From assembly GCA_003694545.1 (NCBI GenBank), contig RFKD01000049.1:1-26213 (forward strand): a stretch of DNA of 26,213 nucleotides, read 5' to 3'. Shown piece by piece: positions 13,799-20,163 of this stretch (position 1 is its first letter; each line of letters opens with the position of its first letter). Made by a program: the position numbers and the translations under genes. Under the pieces are notes generated by a model. That model was given only the letters and a program-made list of their open reading frames with translations, made no database searches and was not told the origin of the DNA. The stretch comes from Candidatus Parcubacteria bacterium (GTDB lineage Bacteria; Patescibacteriota; Minisyncoccia; Phycocordibacterales; UBA12088).

Positions 13799-15253
13799 CT
13801 AGCGTTCACCCCTGCGTGACGCCATACGTTCCCTTGCAAGCGCCCACCAAAACACAGGGGGCGCCAGCAGTGCTCCAACAACAAAACTCGCCGGATACGC
13901 GGCCCATATACCTTCCACGCCCCACCAATGCGATCCAAACCACGCCACGCCAAACTGCACGATCAAATACGCAAGGGACACTACCAGAGCCGCAACTCCA
14001 TACCCCAGTGCCCGCAAGGCGCCAATATATACCAGCGTAATTCCCGCAAGCCATAACCCGCCAAACACCCACCGAATCATTGTCGTGGCTTGTTTCTGCG
14101 CTTCAACATCGCTAGGTAAAAATTGATGCGCTAGCAACGGCGCACCATACCATACGACAACTCCAACCACAAAAAGTAATAACGCGTTGAGCGCCGCCCC
14201 CCAGCGCACGAGCCTTCCCACCTTGCGTAAGTCCCCCGCTCCAACTTCCCGGGCGCTCAGTGTTCCAACTGCAAAGGCTACTCCCAAGAAAAACAAAATT
14301 GCCGTGCTATAAATCTGGTTGCCCGCCCCGTACGCTGCCAACGCCACCGCCCCGAATGGAGCTACCAGTGCCACAAACAAGAACGAGGAAATAGCGCGCG
14401 CCAGCGTCTCTCCCGTCGTAGTAAGTCCTACCGAAAGATACGGGCGCACCACATCACGCACTACGAGAGACAAAAGTTGCTGGCGCGGCGGTTGCCCAAC
14501 GGTACGCCAAATAGCGCCCAAAAGAAACAAAGAAACAGGCACTTGGGCGAGAATTGTCGCAACAGCGACACCCTTGACCCCCCACAAAAACCAAAACAAA
14601 AACAAAGGATCCAGTATGGCGTTCAGTACAAGGCCAAACGCATTCGCAATCGGACCATACCACTGCTTTCCCATCGCCTGAAGCGAGCTCATCGCGACAA
14701 CAGTCACGGCCAAAAGAGGCACCCCTCCCATGACAACCAAAAAGTACTCAAGCGCAAGCGATTGCAAAAGAGAAAACGGCGGCAATCCAAGGAGGGCAAA
14801 CGCGCTCGGTGCCGCGATAATACCAAGCGCGGCCGCTCCCAATCCGACCATAAAGCCCAAGGCGATCTTTCCCCACACGATGCCCGCCTTGTGCGCCACC
14901 TCCAGCGCGGCCCCGTGCGCCCTCCCGACACTTACCGACGCGGAAATTGCCACTCCAATAACAAATGCCAAAATAAAGAAAAAGAGAGACGAAGCCGCCG
15001 TCACCGCTGCGACGGCTTCCGTTGACAAACGCCCCAGCCACCACAAATCAACGAGGGTATACAGCGTTTGGAGAATTTGCTGGAGAACGAACGGAACCGC
15101 CACCCACCATATCTCGCGATAGGTGGCGATCGCTTCTTGCAATAAACCAGTAAACCGCCGAAAAAATTGCCGTGAGGTTGTCACGGAATCTTCTGTAGAA
15201 GATTTAGCGATTTGCAGATTGGCAGGTTCTGTCGCTTCTTCACCTTTTTCCAT
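13799..15253 (-). CDS. MATE family efflux transporter
   Basis: A 484-residue protein with about 12 membrane helices in two similar halves. Each half begins with the MATE pattern, the first as WWVAVPFVLQQILQTLYTLV then DLWWLGRLSTEAVAAVT, the second as RPYLSVGLTTTGETLARAI. Conserved helix-2 and helix-8 features (GxLSTEAVAAV; APFGAVALAAYGAGNQ) are present. MATE proteins export drugs or metabolites in exchange for sodium or protons across the inner membrane. This sequence looks closest to the DinF/multidrug type, but substrate cannot be read from it. The N-terminal 35 residues are polar and lack similarity. The promoter TGGTATAGT lies 46 bases upstream beside a 15-base palindrome, inside the end of a decayed DUF488 gene. 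Confidence 0.93.
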   Translation of the reverse strand: MEKGEEATEPANLQIAKSSTEDSVTTSRQFFRRFTGLLQEAIATYREIWWVAVPFVLQQILQTLYTLVDLWWLGRLSTEAVAAVTAASSLFFFILAFVIGVAISASVSVGRAHGAALEVAHKAGIVWGKIALGFMVGLGAAALGIIAAPSAFALLGLPPFSLLQSLALEYFLVVMGGVPLLAVTVVAMSSLQAMGKQWYGPIANAFGLVLNAILDPLFLFWFLWGVKGVAVATILAQVPVSLFLLGAIWRTVGQPPRQQLLSLVVRDVVRPYLSVGLTTTGETLARAISSFLFVALVAPFGAVALAAYGAGNQIYSTAILFFLGVAFAVGTLSAREVGAGDLRKVGRLVRWGAALNALLLFVVGVVVWYGAPLLAHQFLPSDVEAQKQATTMIRWVFGGLWLAGITLVYIGALRALGYGVAALVVSLAYLIVQFGVAWFGSHWWGVEGIWAAYPASFVVGALLAPPVFWWALARERMASRRGER

Positions 15254-15299
15254 AGCGTGTAGACAAAAGCAACTCCTTAGAGTTTTAAGGAACGTGCGA

Positions 15300-15322
15300 A
15301 CTATACCACACTTCGCAAGTGT
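15300..15322 (-). promoter_or_regulatory. MATE gene promoter with adjacent palindrome
   Basis: TGGTATAGT (complement of 15300-15308) is an extended -10 box. Directly upstream, ACACTTGCGAAGTGT (15308-15322) is a palindrome with 6-base arms around a 3-base centre, placed where a repressor would block the polymerase. It could be an operator, but it also lies in the last codons of the DUF488 pseudogene, so chance is possible. Confidence 0.5.
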
Positions 15323-15714
15323 ATCTCACAACTAGGCAATGCTTTGTGTTGCTTACCTGCTTTCGGCCGGATTTTTTCGAGCACCTCTTTCAGCGCGACT
15401 GCATTGTTGCGCGCCTCACCCTTCGTGAAAAAAGGAGCGTAAGTGCGTACCACATATCTTTTAACATCAAGTAATGCGCTCAGTAAGTCTTGTTTTCTGC
15501 GTAGCTCTTACACAGAGCAGCACCGAAATTCGCTCCACCGCTCGGGCTTATGAACAAACCATTTTCTCAGCGCCACCGAAGAAGCAACTCTCTTCAGCCA
15601 CAAGTCCATTTTAGACTCGTCTTTTTTATCCTATGCTGCCAAAGCCTGTCCACAAGAACGCGGTACCCCCTCATTTTTGAGGGGTTTATCGTACACGCGT
15701 TTCATCTTGATCAC
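15301..15714 (-). pseudogene. Decayed DUF488 family gene
   Basis: From a GTG at 15714 (or ATG at 15705) the minus strand reads IKMKRVYDKPLKNEGV, the usual DUF488 N-terminus (IK.KRvYd.p...dG.RvLVDRLWPRG). The next part, YRVLVDRLWQHRIKK, lies in a different frame after the G run near 15666-15670. The frame then returns for MDLWLKRVASS, LRKWFVHKPERWSEFR, a TAA stop (15508-15510) and ARNNAVALKEVLEKIR, which equals the family's C-terminal HNNAvvLkefL. There are two compensating frameshifts and one internal stop, so no complete protein can be made. The family's function is unknown. The frame ends at the TAG inside the -10 box of the MATE gene. It sits between tRNA-Val and MATE, and its decay probably follows loss of selection and not transfer. 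Confidence 0.85.
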
Positions 15715-15749
15715 ACCGCACGCATCTCAGGAACCCACTTCTTTCGTTG

Positions 15750-15823
15750 TGCGCGCGCCTGGATTCGAACCAGGGACCTCACGCGTGTGAAGCGTGCGCT
15801 CTAACCAGCTGAGCTACGCGCGC
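15750..15823 (-). tRNA. tRNA-Val (anticodon CAC)
   Basis: A 74-nt cloverleaf. Acceptor GCGCGCG/CGCGCGC, D stem GCTC/GAGC with loop AGCTGGTTA, anticodon stem CACGC/GCGTG around TTCACAC (anticodon CAC), T stem CCTGG/CCAGG. Discriminator A73; CCA is not encoded. Confidence 0.95.
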
Positions 15824-15832
15824 CTGACGCAT

Positions 15833-15841
15833 AGAATACCA
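15833..15841 (-). promoter_or_regulatory. Extended -10 promoter of tRNA-Val
   Basis: TGGTATTCT on the minus strand (TGn plus TATTCT), 9 bases before the mature tRNA, within the recurring GTGTGGTAT motif. Confidence 0.6.
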
Positions 15842-15906
15842 CACGAAAGGGAAAAGGGCAAAACGCCGCGGTTGTTCTGTCCCTATGTTCCCTGACTATC
15901 CGCTTT

Positions 15907-16263
15907 TTAATGATAAGCATTTCCCAACCCCATCCAAGCAAAAAACCCCAACAAGAGAATAAGAAACAACACCGTGTGCCAAACAACGAAACGTACCCAC
16001 CAAGTGTCGCCCCGCTGAAATGGTAAAAGATACGACGCCCCCGATCCTAAAAGAAACGCGATGCCGGCAAGCGCCCCCTTCCCCACCCAGTGGTGACCAA
16101 ACACGGCCCTGAGCCAACCTTTAATGCCTCCTACAAACTCGCCGCTAATCGTGAACGCGGTTATCGCCCACAAGGCAAACAGCGCGCCGCAGGCGGCGGC
16201 CGCCACCCATCGCTCGGCATTTGCGTGGTTTTGTTCAAGAGAAGAAGAGGCATCAGGTTTCAT
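15907..16263 (-). CDS. Three-TM membrane protein, third gene of a membrane operon
   Basis: A 118-residue protein with a polar N-terminus and three hydrophobic segments: AAAACGALFALWAITAFTIS, ALAGIAFLLGSGASYLLPF and VVWHTVLFLILLLGFFAWMG. A short loop FGHHWVGKG carries two His, and a third His (VVWHTVL) is inside the last helix. It lies 13 bases after the gene at 16277 on the same strand, so the three genes 17258 to 15907 are one operon. No family is recognised. With its neighbours it may form a small membrane complex, and the intramembrane His residues could bind heme or metal, but that is inference. Confidence 0.65.
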   Translation of the reverse strand: MKPDASSSLEQNHANAERWVAAAACGALFALWAITAFTISGEFVGGIKGWLRAVFGHHWVGKGALAGIAFLLGSGASYLLPFQRGDTWWVRFVVWHTVLFLILLLGFFAWMGLGNAYH

Positions 16264-16276
16264 AACAAAAAAGATA

Positions 16277-16738
16277 TTATCGCACCGCCCCTGACACCAA
16301 CACCCCCAGTAGTACCACGATAAATGCTATCGCCGCGACCACTCCCGCAAGTGCGGCAAGCGCTTCCCGCAGGGCGATATTGCGCGAATCCCATAACAGT
16401 TTGTTGTATCGCCAAATCGCAACCGCAAGGAGGAGCGTCACAAACGGCAGGAAGAGGAATAGATGTTCTTTTGCTTCCATAGCAAACGCGTGTGCCCAAG
16501 GAAACCGCCCTTGCAGAATGACCGGCTTAACCGCCTTGCCGTAGTAGGAGAGGTAATACACTGCGCCGCTTGCGTAAGACATGAAAAAACCAACCAAAGC
16601 AAACGCCGTACCCCACCAAAGCGTGCGCCACGCAGGTGTTGATCCGGACAGCGCGAACCACGCGGCATACGCACCCCCGCACCCAGCAAGACCTGCCGCG
16701 ACATGAAGCGCAAGAGCAAACGCAAAGAAGGGATCCAT
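16277..16738 (-). CDS. Four-TM membrane protein with HVx5GxGGA motif, second gene of operon
   Basis: A 153-residue protein with four membrane helices. The first is FAFALALHVAAGLAGCGGAY. In it His and the GG pair have the same spacing (HV-x5-G-x-GGA) as in the first protein of the operon, so both share an ancestral N-terminal helix. The region between helices 2 and 3 is aromatic (GAVYYLSYYGKAV), followed by FPWAHAFAMEAKEHLF, where two His and two acidic residues cluster at the membrane surface. Then come FLPFVTLLLAVAIWRY and a C-terminal helix VVAAIAFIVVLLGVLVSG. There is a 10-base gap after gene one and 13 before gene three. No named family is certain. A heme- or copper-linked role is possible because such His-in-helix-1/GG patterns occur in CopD-like proteins. 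Confidence 0.68.
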   Translation of the reverse strand: MDPFFAFALALHVAAGLAGCGGAYAAWFALSGSTPAWRTLWWGTAFALVGFFMSYASGAVYYLSYYGKAVKPVILQGRFPWAHAFAMEAKEHLFLFLPFVTLLLAVAIWRYNKLLWDSRNIALREALAALAGVVAAIAFIVVLLGVLVSGAVR

Positions 16739-16748
16739 ACAACGATAA

Positions 16749-17258
16749 TTAGACAGCTATACCCAGCGCGCGGCGCACAAAGTGCTGAACAAGGAGAACA
16801 ACAAAGAACCACACAACATACGCCCCAAGGATTAGCGGAAAGGATAGGTCAAGCGAGCGCCACAAACCCAACACTAGCGCCGCGTACCACGCTGAAAACG
16901 ACAACGCGCTTCCCAACACGACAGAAACACGCTGAGGCAACCACCTTGCCCGCCAGACGATTATCCCCACCGCGAGAATCGCGACGATCATCAGCTTCGC
17001 CCAGAGACGCGGCGAATAAAGATATTGCGCGTGGTCTTCCAGACGCGCGAGCACCAACAACCCAAAACCGGAAATCACCACCAACACAAAGCCGATGCGT
17101 AGCACTCGGTAGATGACTTTAAGGTCCTCCGCCTCAAACGGCTCGATAATCCCGTCGCGCAAAGCTTTGAGAAGGAAGACTTCCGCAAAGGTGGCACCTC
17201 CCGTCCCTAGTACCGTTCCCACCACATGTATCACAACAAAGAAAGTGTGCCAGTCCAT
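16749..17258 (-). CDS. Five-TM membrane protein, first gene of membrane operon, paralogue of 1-458
   Basis: A 169-residue protein from the ATG at 17258. Helix 1 is TFFVVIHVVGTVLGTGGATF, with the HV-x5-G-x-GGA pattern also seen in the next gene. The segment LLKALRDGIIEPFEAEDLKV then IYRVLRIGFVLVV is clearly related to the cut protein at 1-458. Four more helices follow (LWAKLMIVAILAVGIIVW, VLGSALSFSAWYAALVLGLW and FPLILGAYVVWFFVVLLVQHF among them), ending in a basic tail. No signal peptide apart from helix 1. Family not named with certainty. It resembles the general layout of DUF2269/CopD-type membrane proteins. It heads a three-gene operon with 10- and 13-base gaps. Confidence 0.72.
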   Translation of the reverse strand: MDWHTFFVVIHVVGTVLGTGGATFAEVFLLKALRDGIIEPFEAEDLKVIYRVLRIGFVLVVISGFGLLVLARLEDHAQYLYSPRLWAKLMIVAILAVGIIVWRARWLPQRVSVVLGSALSFSAWYAALVLGLWRSLDLSFPLILGAYVVWFFVVLLVQHFVRRALGIAV

Positions 17259-17407
17259 ACGATCGTCACTCTATAAGTTTATCACACTTGAAGCGTGATT
17301 GCTTCGTTTTTTATCCACAACAAACATTGAGCTGTTCTCCAGGTGTAAACACAAGAAAGCACGCCTGGCGAGTTGACAATCCTTGCGTTATAGTAGTGGT
17401 GTACGAC

Positions 17408-17482
17408 GCCCCCGTAGTTTAATGGATAGAACGCGGGCCTCCGGAGCCCGTAATGCAGGTTCGATTCCTGCCGGGGGCACCA
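17408..17482 (+). tRNA. tRNA-Arg (anticodon CCG), CCA encoded
   Basis: A 75-nt cloverleaf with encoded CCA. Acceptor GCCCCCG/CGGGGGC, D arm GTTTAATGGATAGAAC, anticodon stem CGGGC/GCCCG around CTCCGGA (anticodon CCG), T stem GCAGG/CCTGC around TTCGATT. A TATAGT box (17389-17394) lies 13 bases upstream. A TTGACA (17373-17378) is present but only 10 bases from it, too close to work as its -35. Confidence 0.95.
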
Positions 17483-17769
17483 ATGCAAAGAGGCGGACGC
17501 GAAGCGTTGGCCGACTCTGCGGTTGATAGCCCCCGCAGAAATCGAACCGAGGCGCCACGAATTCGCCCCGCGAAGCGAAGAGCTGAGAACTGGTGACTGA
17601 TTGAGATATTACAAGAAAGATCCCGAGTGGTTCACGGCTGTCTGACGACTGCAGAACCACAAAAATGGAAAGGTGGAAAAGAGGGAGAATGGCATACCCG
17701 GCTTTCTCTAACCAAAAACAGCGCTCAGGTCTTGGTGGGTGCCAGATGGCAAGAGACAGCCCTGTTGTG
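17483..17769. other. Spacer between tRNA-Arg and tRNA-Ala-CGC with a tRNA relic
   Basis: No supported gene. Open frames here run through tRNA genes. Just after tRNA-Arg, 17502-17515 can fold as a small hairpin (ACGC-GAA-GCGT with flanking CGG/CCG). At 17529-17548 lies the inverted tRNA-Arg relic. Further on, plus-strand frames give fragments such as RYYKKDPEWFTAV that end in stops. They might be remains of a gene I cannot name. Confidence 0.45.
17527..17552 (-). repeat. Inverted, degenerate copy of the tRNA-Arg 3' end
   Basis: On the minus strand 17548-17529 reads GGTTCGATTTCTGCGGGGGC. The 3' part of tRNA-Arg-CCG at 17458-17478 differs from it only by one base in the T stem and one missing C. 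The rest of a tRNA cannot be folded upstream, so this is a fragment, in opposite orientation and only 46 bases from the intact gene. Confidence 0.65.
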
Positions 17770-17842
17770 TGGACCCGAGCGGATTTGAACCGCTGACCTC
17801 CGCATTGCGATTGCGGCGCTCTACCAACTGAGCTACGGGCCC
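17770..17842 (-). tRNA. tRNA-Ala (anticodon CGC)
   Basis: A 73-nt cloverleaf. Acceptor GGGCCCG/CGGGTCC with the alanine G3-U70 pair, anticodon stem CCGCA/TGCGG around ATCGCAA (anticodon CGC), D and T arms almost identical to tRNA-Ala-TGC. CCA is not encoded (ACACAA follows). It begins 16 bases after the ddl stop on the same strand and has no clear promoter of its own, so it may be processed from the ddl transcript. Confidence 0.96.
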
Positions 17843-17858
17843 TTACCGCAAGAGCTTA

Positions 17859-18872
17859 TCAAACGACACCTACCGACGCAACACGCCCCCGCCCCTCGCA
17901 TTCCGCGCGCACAAGGGAAATGAGGTGCGTGACTAGCTGTGGAAACGAAAGGCCCACAGCCGCCGCCGCTTTGGGAAACAGCGACTGCGCGGTAAGGCCC
18001 GGCAGGGTATTTACCTCCAAAAAGAACACGCCGCGCTTGGGGTGAACAATAAAATCACTGCGGGAAAAGTGGCGCAGATCAAGATGCGAATGAACCGTCC
18101 GCGCCATGCGCGCAAGCGTTTCCTTCACCTCCTTTGGGAAGTTGCCGGGACAAATTTCCTGCGTCTCTCCGCTGTATTTTGCTTCGTAATCAAAAAACGC
18201 GTGGTGCTGTGGCGGCACGATTTCCACTTCAGGCAGTGCGCTGAGCGCTTGCCCGCCCCACCCTTCCAGCACGGCAACCGTTGCCTCTCTCCCTTCAATC
18301 CACTCTTCAATGACTACTTGGCTGGAAACGGCAAACGCGCGTTCTAATGCGTCCTGAAGCTCTGCGGATGTCCACACTTTGGAAACCCCCATGCTAGATC
18401 CTGCGCGCGCCGGCTTCACCGCAAAAGGAGGGGCAGTCGCGCGAAATATGTAGCCCGCTTTTTCCTTCGGATCGTCATCAGGGCCCAACACCCACCCCCT
18501 CGGCGTGCGGACTCCTGCTTGCTGCACCACTACCCTCGTCAACGCTTTATTAAAGGCGACCGCGCTCGCCAGCCTCCCCGAGCCAGTGTAAGGGACGCCT
18601 AACTGATCCAACAACCCTTGCACGCCGCCATCTTCTCCATACTCCCCATGCAAAGCTAAAAACGCAACATCCACCTGCAGCAAGAGCCGCTGCGGCGCCA
18701 TGGGTCTGCCCGCAAGATGCCACTGCCCTTCTCTGTCAATGAGGATATCAAGAGGGAGGAACTTCTCCGGAAACTCCGCAAGCGCTTCCAATACCGCCTG
18801 ACCACTCTTGAGCGACACCTCATATTCATGAGATGGCCCTCCGCGGACAACCCCAACGTGCAACAAGCTCAT
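17859..18872 (-). CDS. ddl: D-alanine--D-alanine ligase
   Basis: A 337-residue ATP-grasp enzyme that joins two D-Ala for the peptidoglycan stem peptide. The N-terminal signature is VVRGGPSHEYEVSLKSG (usually GG.S.E..VSL.SG). Next come LHGEYGEDGGVQGLLDQLGV, the grasp lysine and glycine loop VKPARAGSSMGVSKV, YEAKYSGE, and the metal and substrate site DFIVHPKRGVFFLEVNTLPG with Asp, Glu and Asn. TAQSLFPKAA closes the active site. Everything needed for catalysis is present, so the cell keeps late peptidoglycan synthesis. The ATG at 18872 is only 7 bases after a -10 box, which implies a leaderless message. The C-terminal 12 residues are poorly conserved. A tRNA-Ala gene follows at once. Confidence 0.97.
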   Translation of the reverse strand: MSLLHVGVVRGGPSHEYEVSLKSGQAVLEALAEFPEKFLPLDILIDREGQWHLAGRPMAPQRLLLQVDVAFLALHGEYGEDGGVQGLLDQLGVPYTGSGRLASAVAFNKALTRVVVQQAGVRTPRGWVLGPDDDPKEKAGYIFRATAPPFAVKPARAGSSMGVSKVWTSAELQDALERAFAVSSQVVIEEWIEGREATVAVLEGWGGQALSALPEVEIVPPQHHAFFDYEAKYSGETQEICPGNFPKEVKETLARMARTVHSHLDLRHFSRSDFIVHPKRGVFFLEVNTLPGLTAQSLFPKAAAAVGLSFPQLVTHLISLVRAECEGRGRVASVGVV

Positions 18873-18879
18873 TATGGAT

Positions 18880-18888
18880 AGTGTACCA
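18880..18888 (-). promoter_or_regulatory. Extended -10 promoter of ddl (leaderless start)
   Basis: TGGTACACT on the minus strand, within GGTGTGGTACACT. The -10 hexamer ends at 18880 and the ATG is at 18872, leaving 7 bases, so transcription should begin at the start codon. Confidence 0.6.
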
Positions 18889-18920
18889 CACCACCAACGC
18901 GCACTTTTCCGCAGTTACAC

Positions 18921-20150
18921 CTACGCGAGCACCTTGCGTTGGCGACGTCGGTGACGCCCGATAGCAAAGCGGTGTGCTTCGGCGTTTGCTTCCAACACTT
19001 CGGTATCCCGAGCCCAAACGGGAAGTTTCCCAATAATCCTCAGCGGCTTATGCCGCTCATCCTTCACGACGCCGACAACTGGTATCACCAAACCGGCTCC
19101 CGCGACAGCCGCTTCCACTACGCGCACTTGCGCCGCCGCGCCATCAACGACAATGAGGTCGGGGAAACGCCACTCAGGATGCCGCAAACGGCGCGTGACG
19201 ACTTCACGAAGCGCACTTGGGTCGTCGCCGGCTCGGGCTTCTTTAAGGAGAAAGGTGCGGTACGCCTCCCGGATGAAATTACCGCCTTCGCGCACCACCA
19301 TAACCCCCACGGCTTCCTTGCCCGCGTGGTGGGCAATGTCGTACGCCTCCACGCGCCTTTCGTTCTCGGAAGCGCTCTTGGCGCGCTTTAAAAGCGCGAT
19401 ATCGCGAATATGCTCGAGTGACGCGATTTGATCACGCACCTTGGCGGCATATTCGAAATCTTCAGCCGCGGCGGCTTGGCGCATCTCGCGGCGTAAGGCG
19501 GACACAAGCTCGTTCTTTTTTCCTTCAAACAAACGGCAAATATTTCGGATGGTTGCTTGGTATCGTCGTAAAGCCATCTCGTCAGACGAAGGGGAAAGTC
19601 CAAGCGATTGGTAAAAACGCAATTTGGCGAGCTCAACAGGGGAAAGGTTGTCGCCCACCGGCCGCTTCGTGTCAAAAAACGGAAAGATGTTCTTTATAAT
19701 GCGCAGTGCTTCTTTAATTTCCCCTCCGTGGGGAAAGGGTCCGTACACCTTGCGAATGTGCGACGCGTCGAATGTGTGCGCAAGAAGCTGTGCGCGCACG
19801 AGCAGGACTCGCGGCCATTTTTCGTTGGTGATCACCACTACCCAGTAACTCTTGTCGTCTTTCTGCCGGGCGTTGCCAGGCGGCTTGTACTGACGAATGA
19901 GCGCCGCTTCAAGCAAAAGCGCTTCAAGAACATTGGCGCAGACGCGCCACTCCAGCGTCGCAGCTTGCGCCACCGCCTGCGCTACCCGCTCTCCTCGTGT
20001 TGCCGCGAGATCCTCCCGAAAATACGAGCGAACCCTATCGCGCAAAACCGCCGCCTTCCCGATATAAAGAGGTTTCCCACGCTGATCGAGAAAAAGATAT
20101 ACTCCCGGCTGCTCCGGAACTGCCAACCGCTCCAAATCACTCAACCGCAT
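18921..20150 (-). CDS. uvrC: Excinuclease UvrC, short form without HhH and Cys cluster
   Basis: A 409-residue UvrC (usual length about 600). The GIY-YIG nuclease domain (3' incision) is intact: PGVYLFLDQRGKPLYIGKA with Tyr29 and Lys32, Arg39 and Glu76. A UVR motif for binding UvrB lies near residues 211-247 (RREMRQAAAAEDFEYAAKVR). The RNase H-like domain (5' incision) keeps its acidic and His residues: Asp271 in VEAYDIAH, Asp336 in DLIVVDGAAA, His393 in EAHRFAIGRH. Two parts are missing. The protein ends right after the RNase H domain, with no helix-hairpin-helix DNA-binding tail. The linker after the GIY-YIG domain (residues 150-195) has none of the four Cys found in most UvrCs, where they bind an iron-sulfur cluster. 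It starts 13 bases after uvrA, in one transcript. Confidence 0.95.
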   Translation of the reverse strand: MRLSDLERLAVPEQPGVYLFLDQRGKPLYIGKAAVLRDRVRSYFREDLAATRGERVAQAVAQAATLEWRVCANVLEALLLEAALIRQYKPPGNARQKDDKSYWVVVITNEKWPRVLLVRAQLLAHTFDASHIRKVYGPFPHGGEIKEALRIIKNIFPFFDTKRPVGDNLSPVELAKLRFYQSLGLSPSSDEMALRRYQATIRNICRLFEGKKNELVSALRREMRQAAAAEDFEYAAKVRDQIASLEHIRDIALLKRAKSASENERRVEAYDIAHHAGKEAVGVMVVREGGNFIREAYRTFLLKEARAGDDPSALREVVTRRLRHPEWRFPDLIVVDGAAAQVRVVEAAVAGAGLVIPVVGVVKDERHKPLRIIGKLPVWARDTEVLEANAEAHRFAIGRHRRRQRKVLA

Positions 20151-20163
20151 ACCTCTCTATCGA

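Noticed and set aside
15667..15684. CCCCTCA-TTTT-TGAGGGG followed by TTTATC, like a plus-strand terminator
   Set aside because: No plus-strand gene precedes it, and it falls within the conserved N-terminal coding part of the DUF488 pseudogene.
17388..17660. A 90-residue minus-strand open frame
   Set aside because: Its C-terminal part is the antisense of tRNA-Arg (the familiar GIEPALRA-type artefact).
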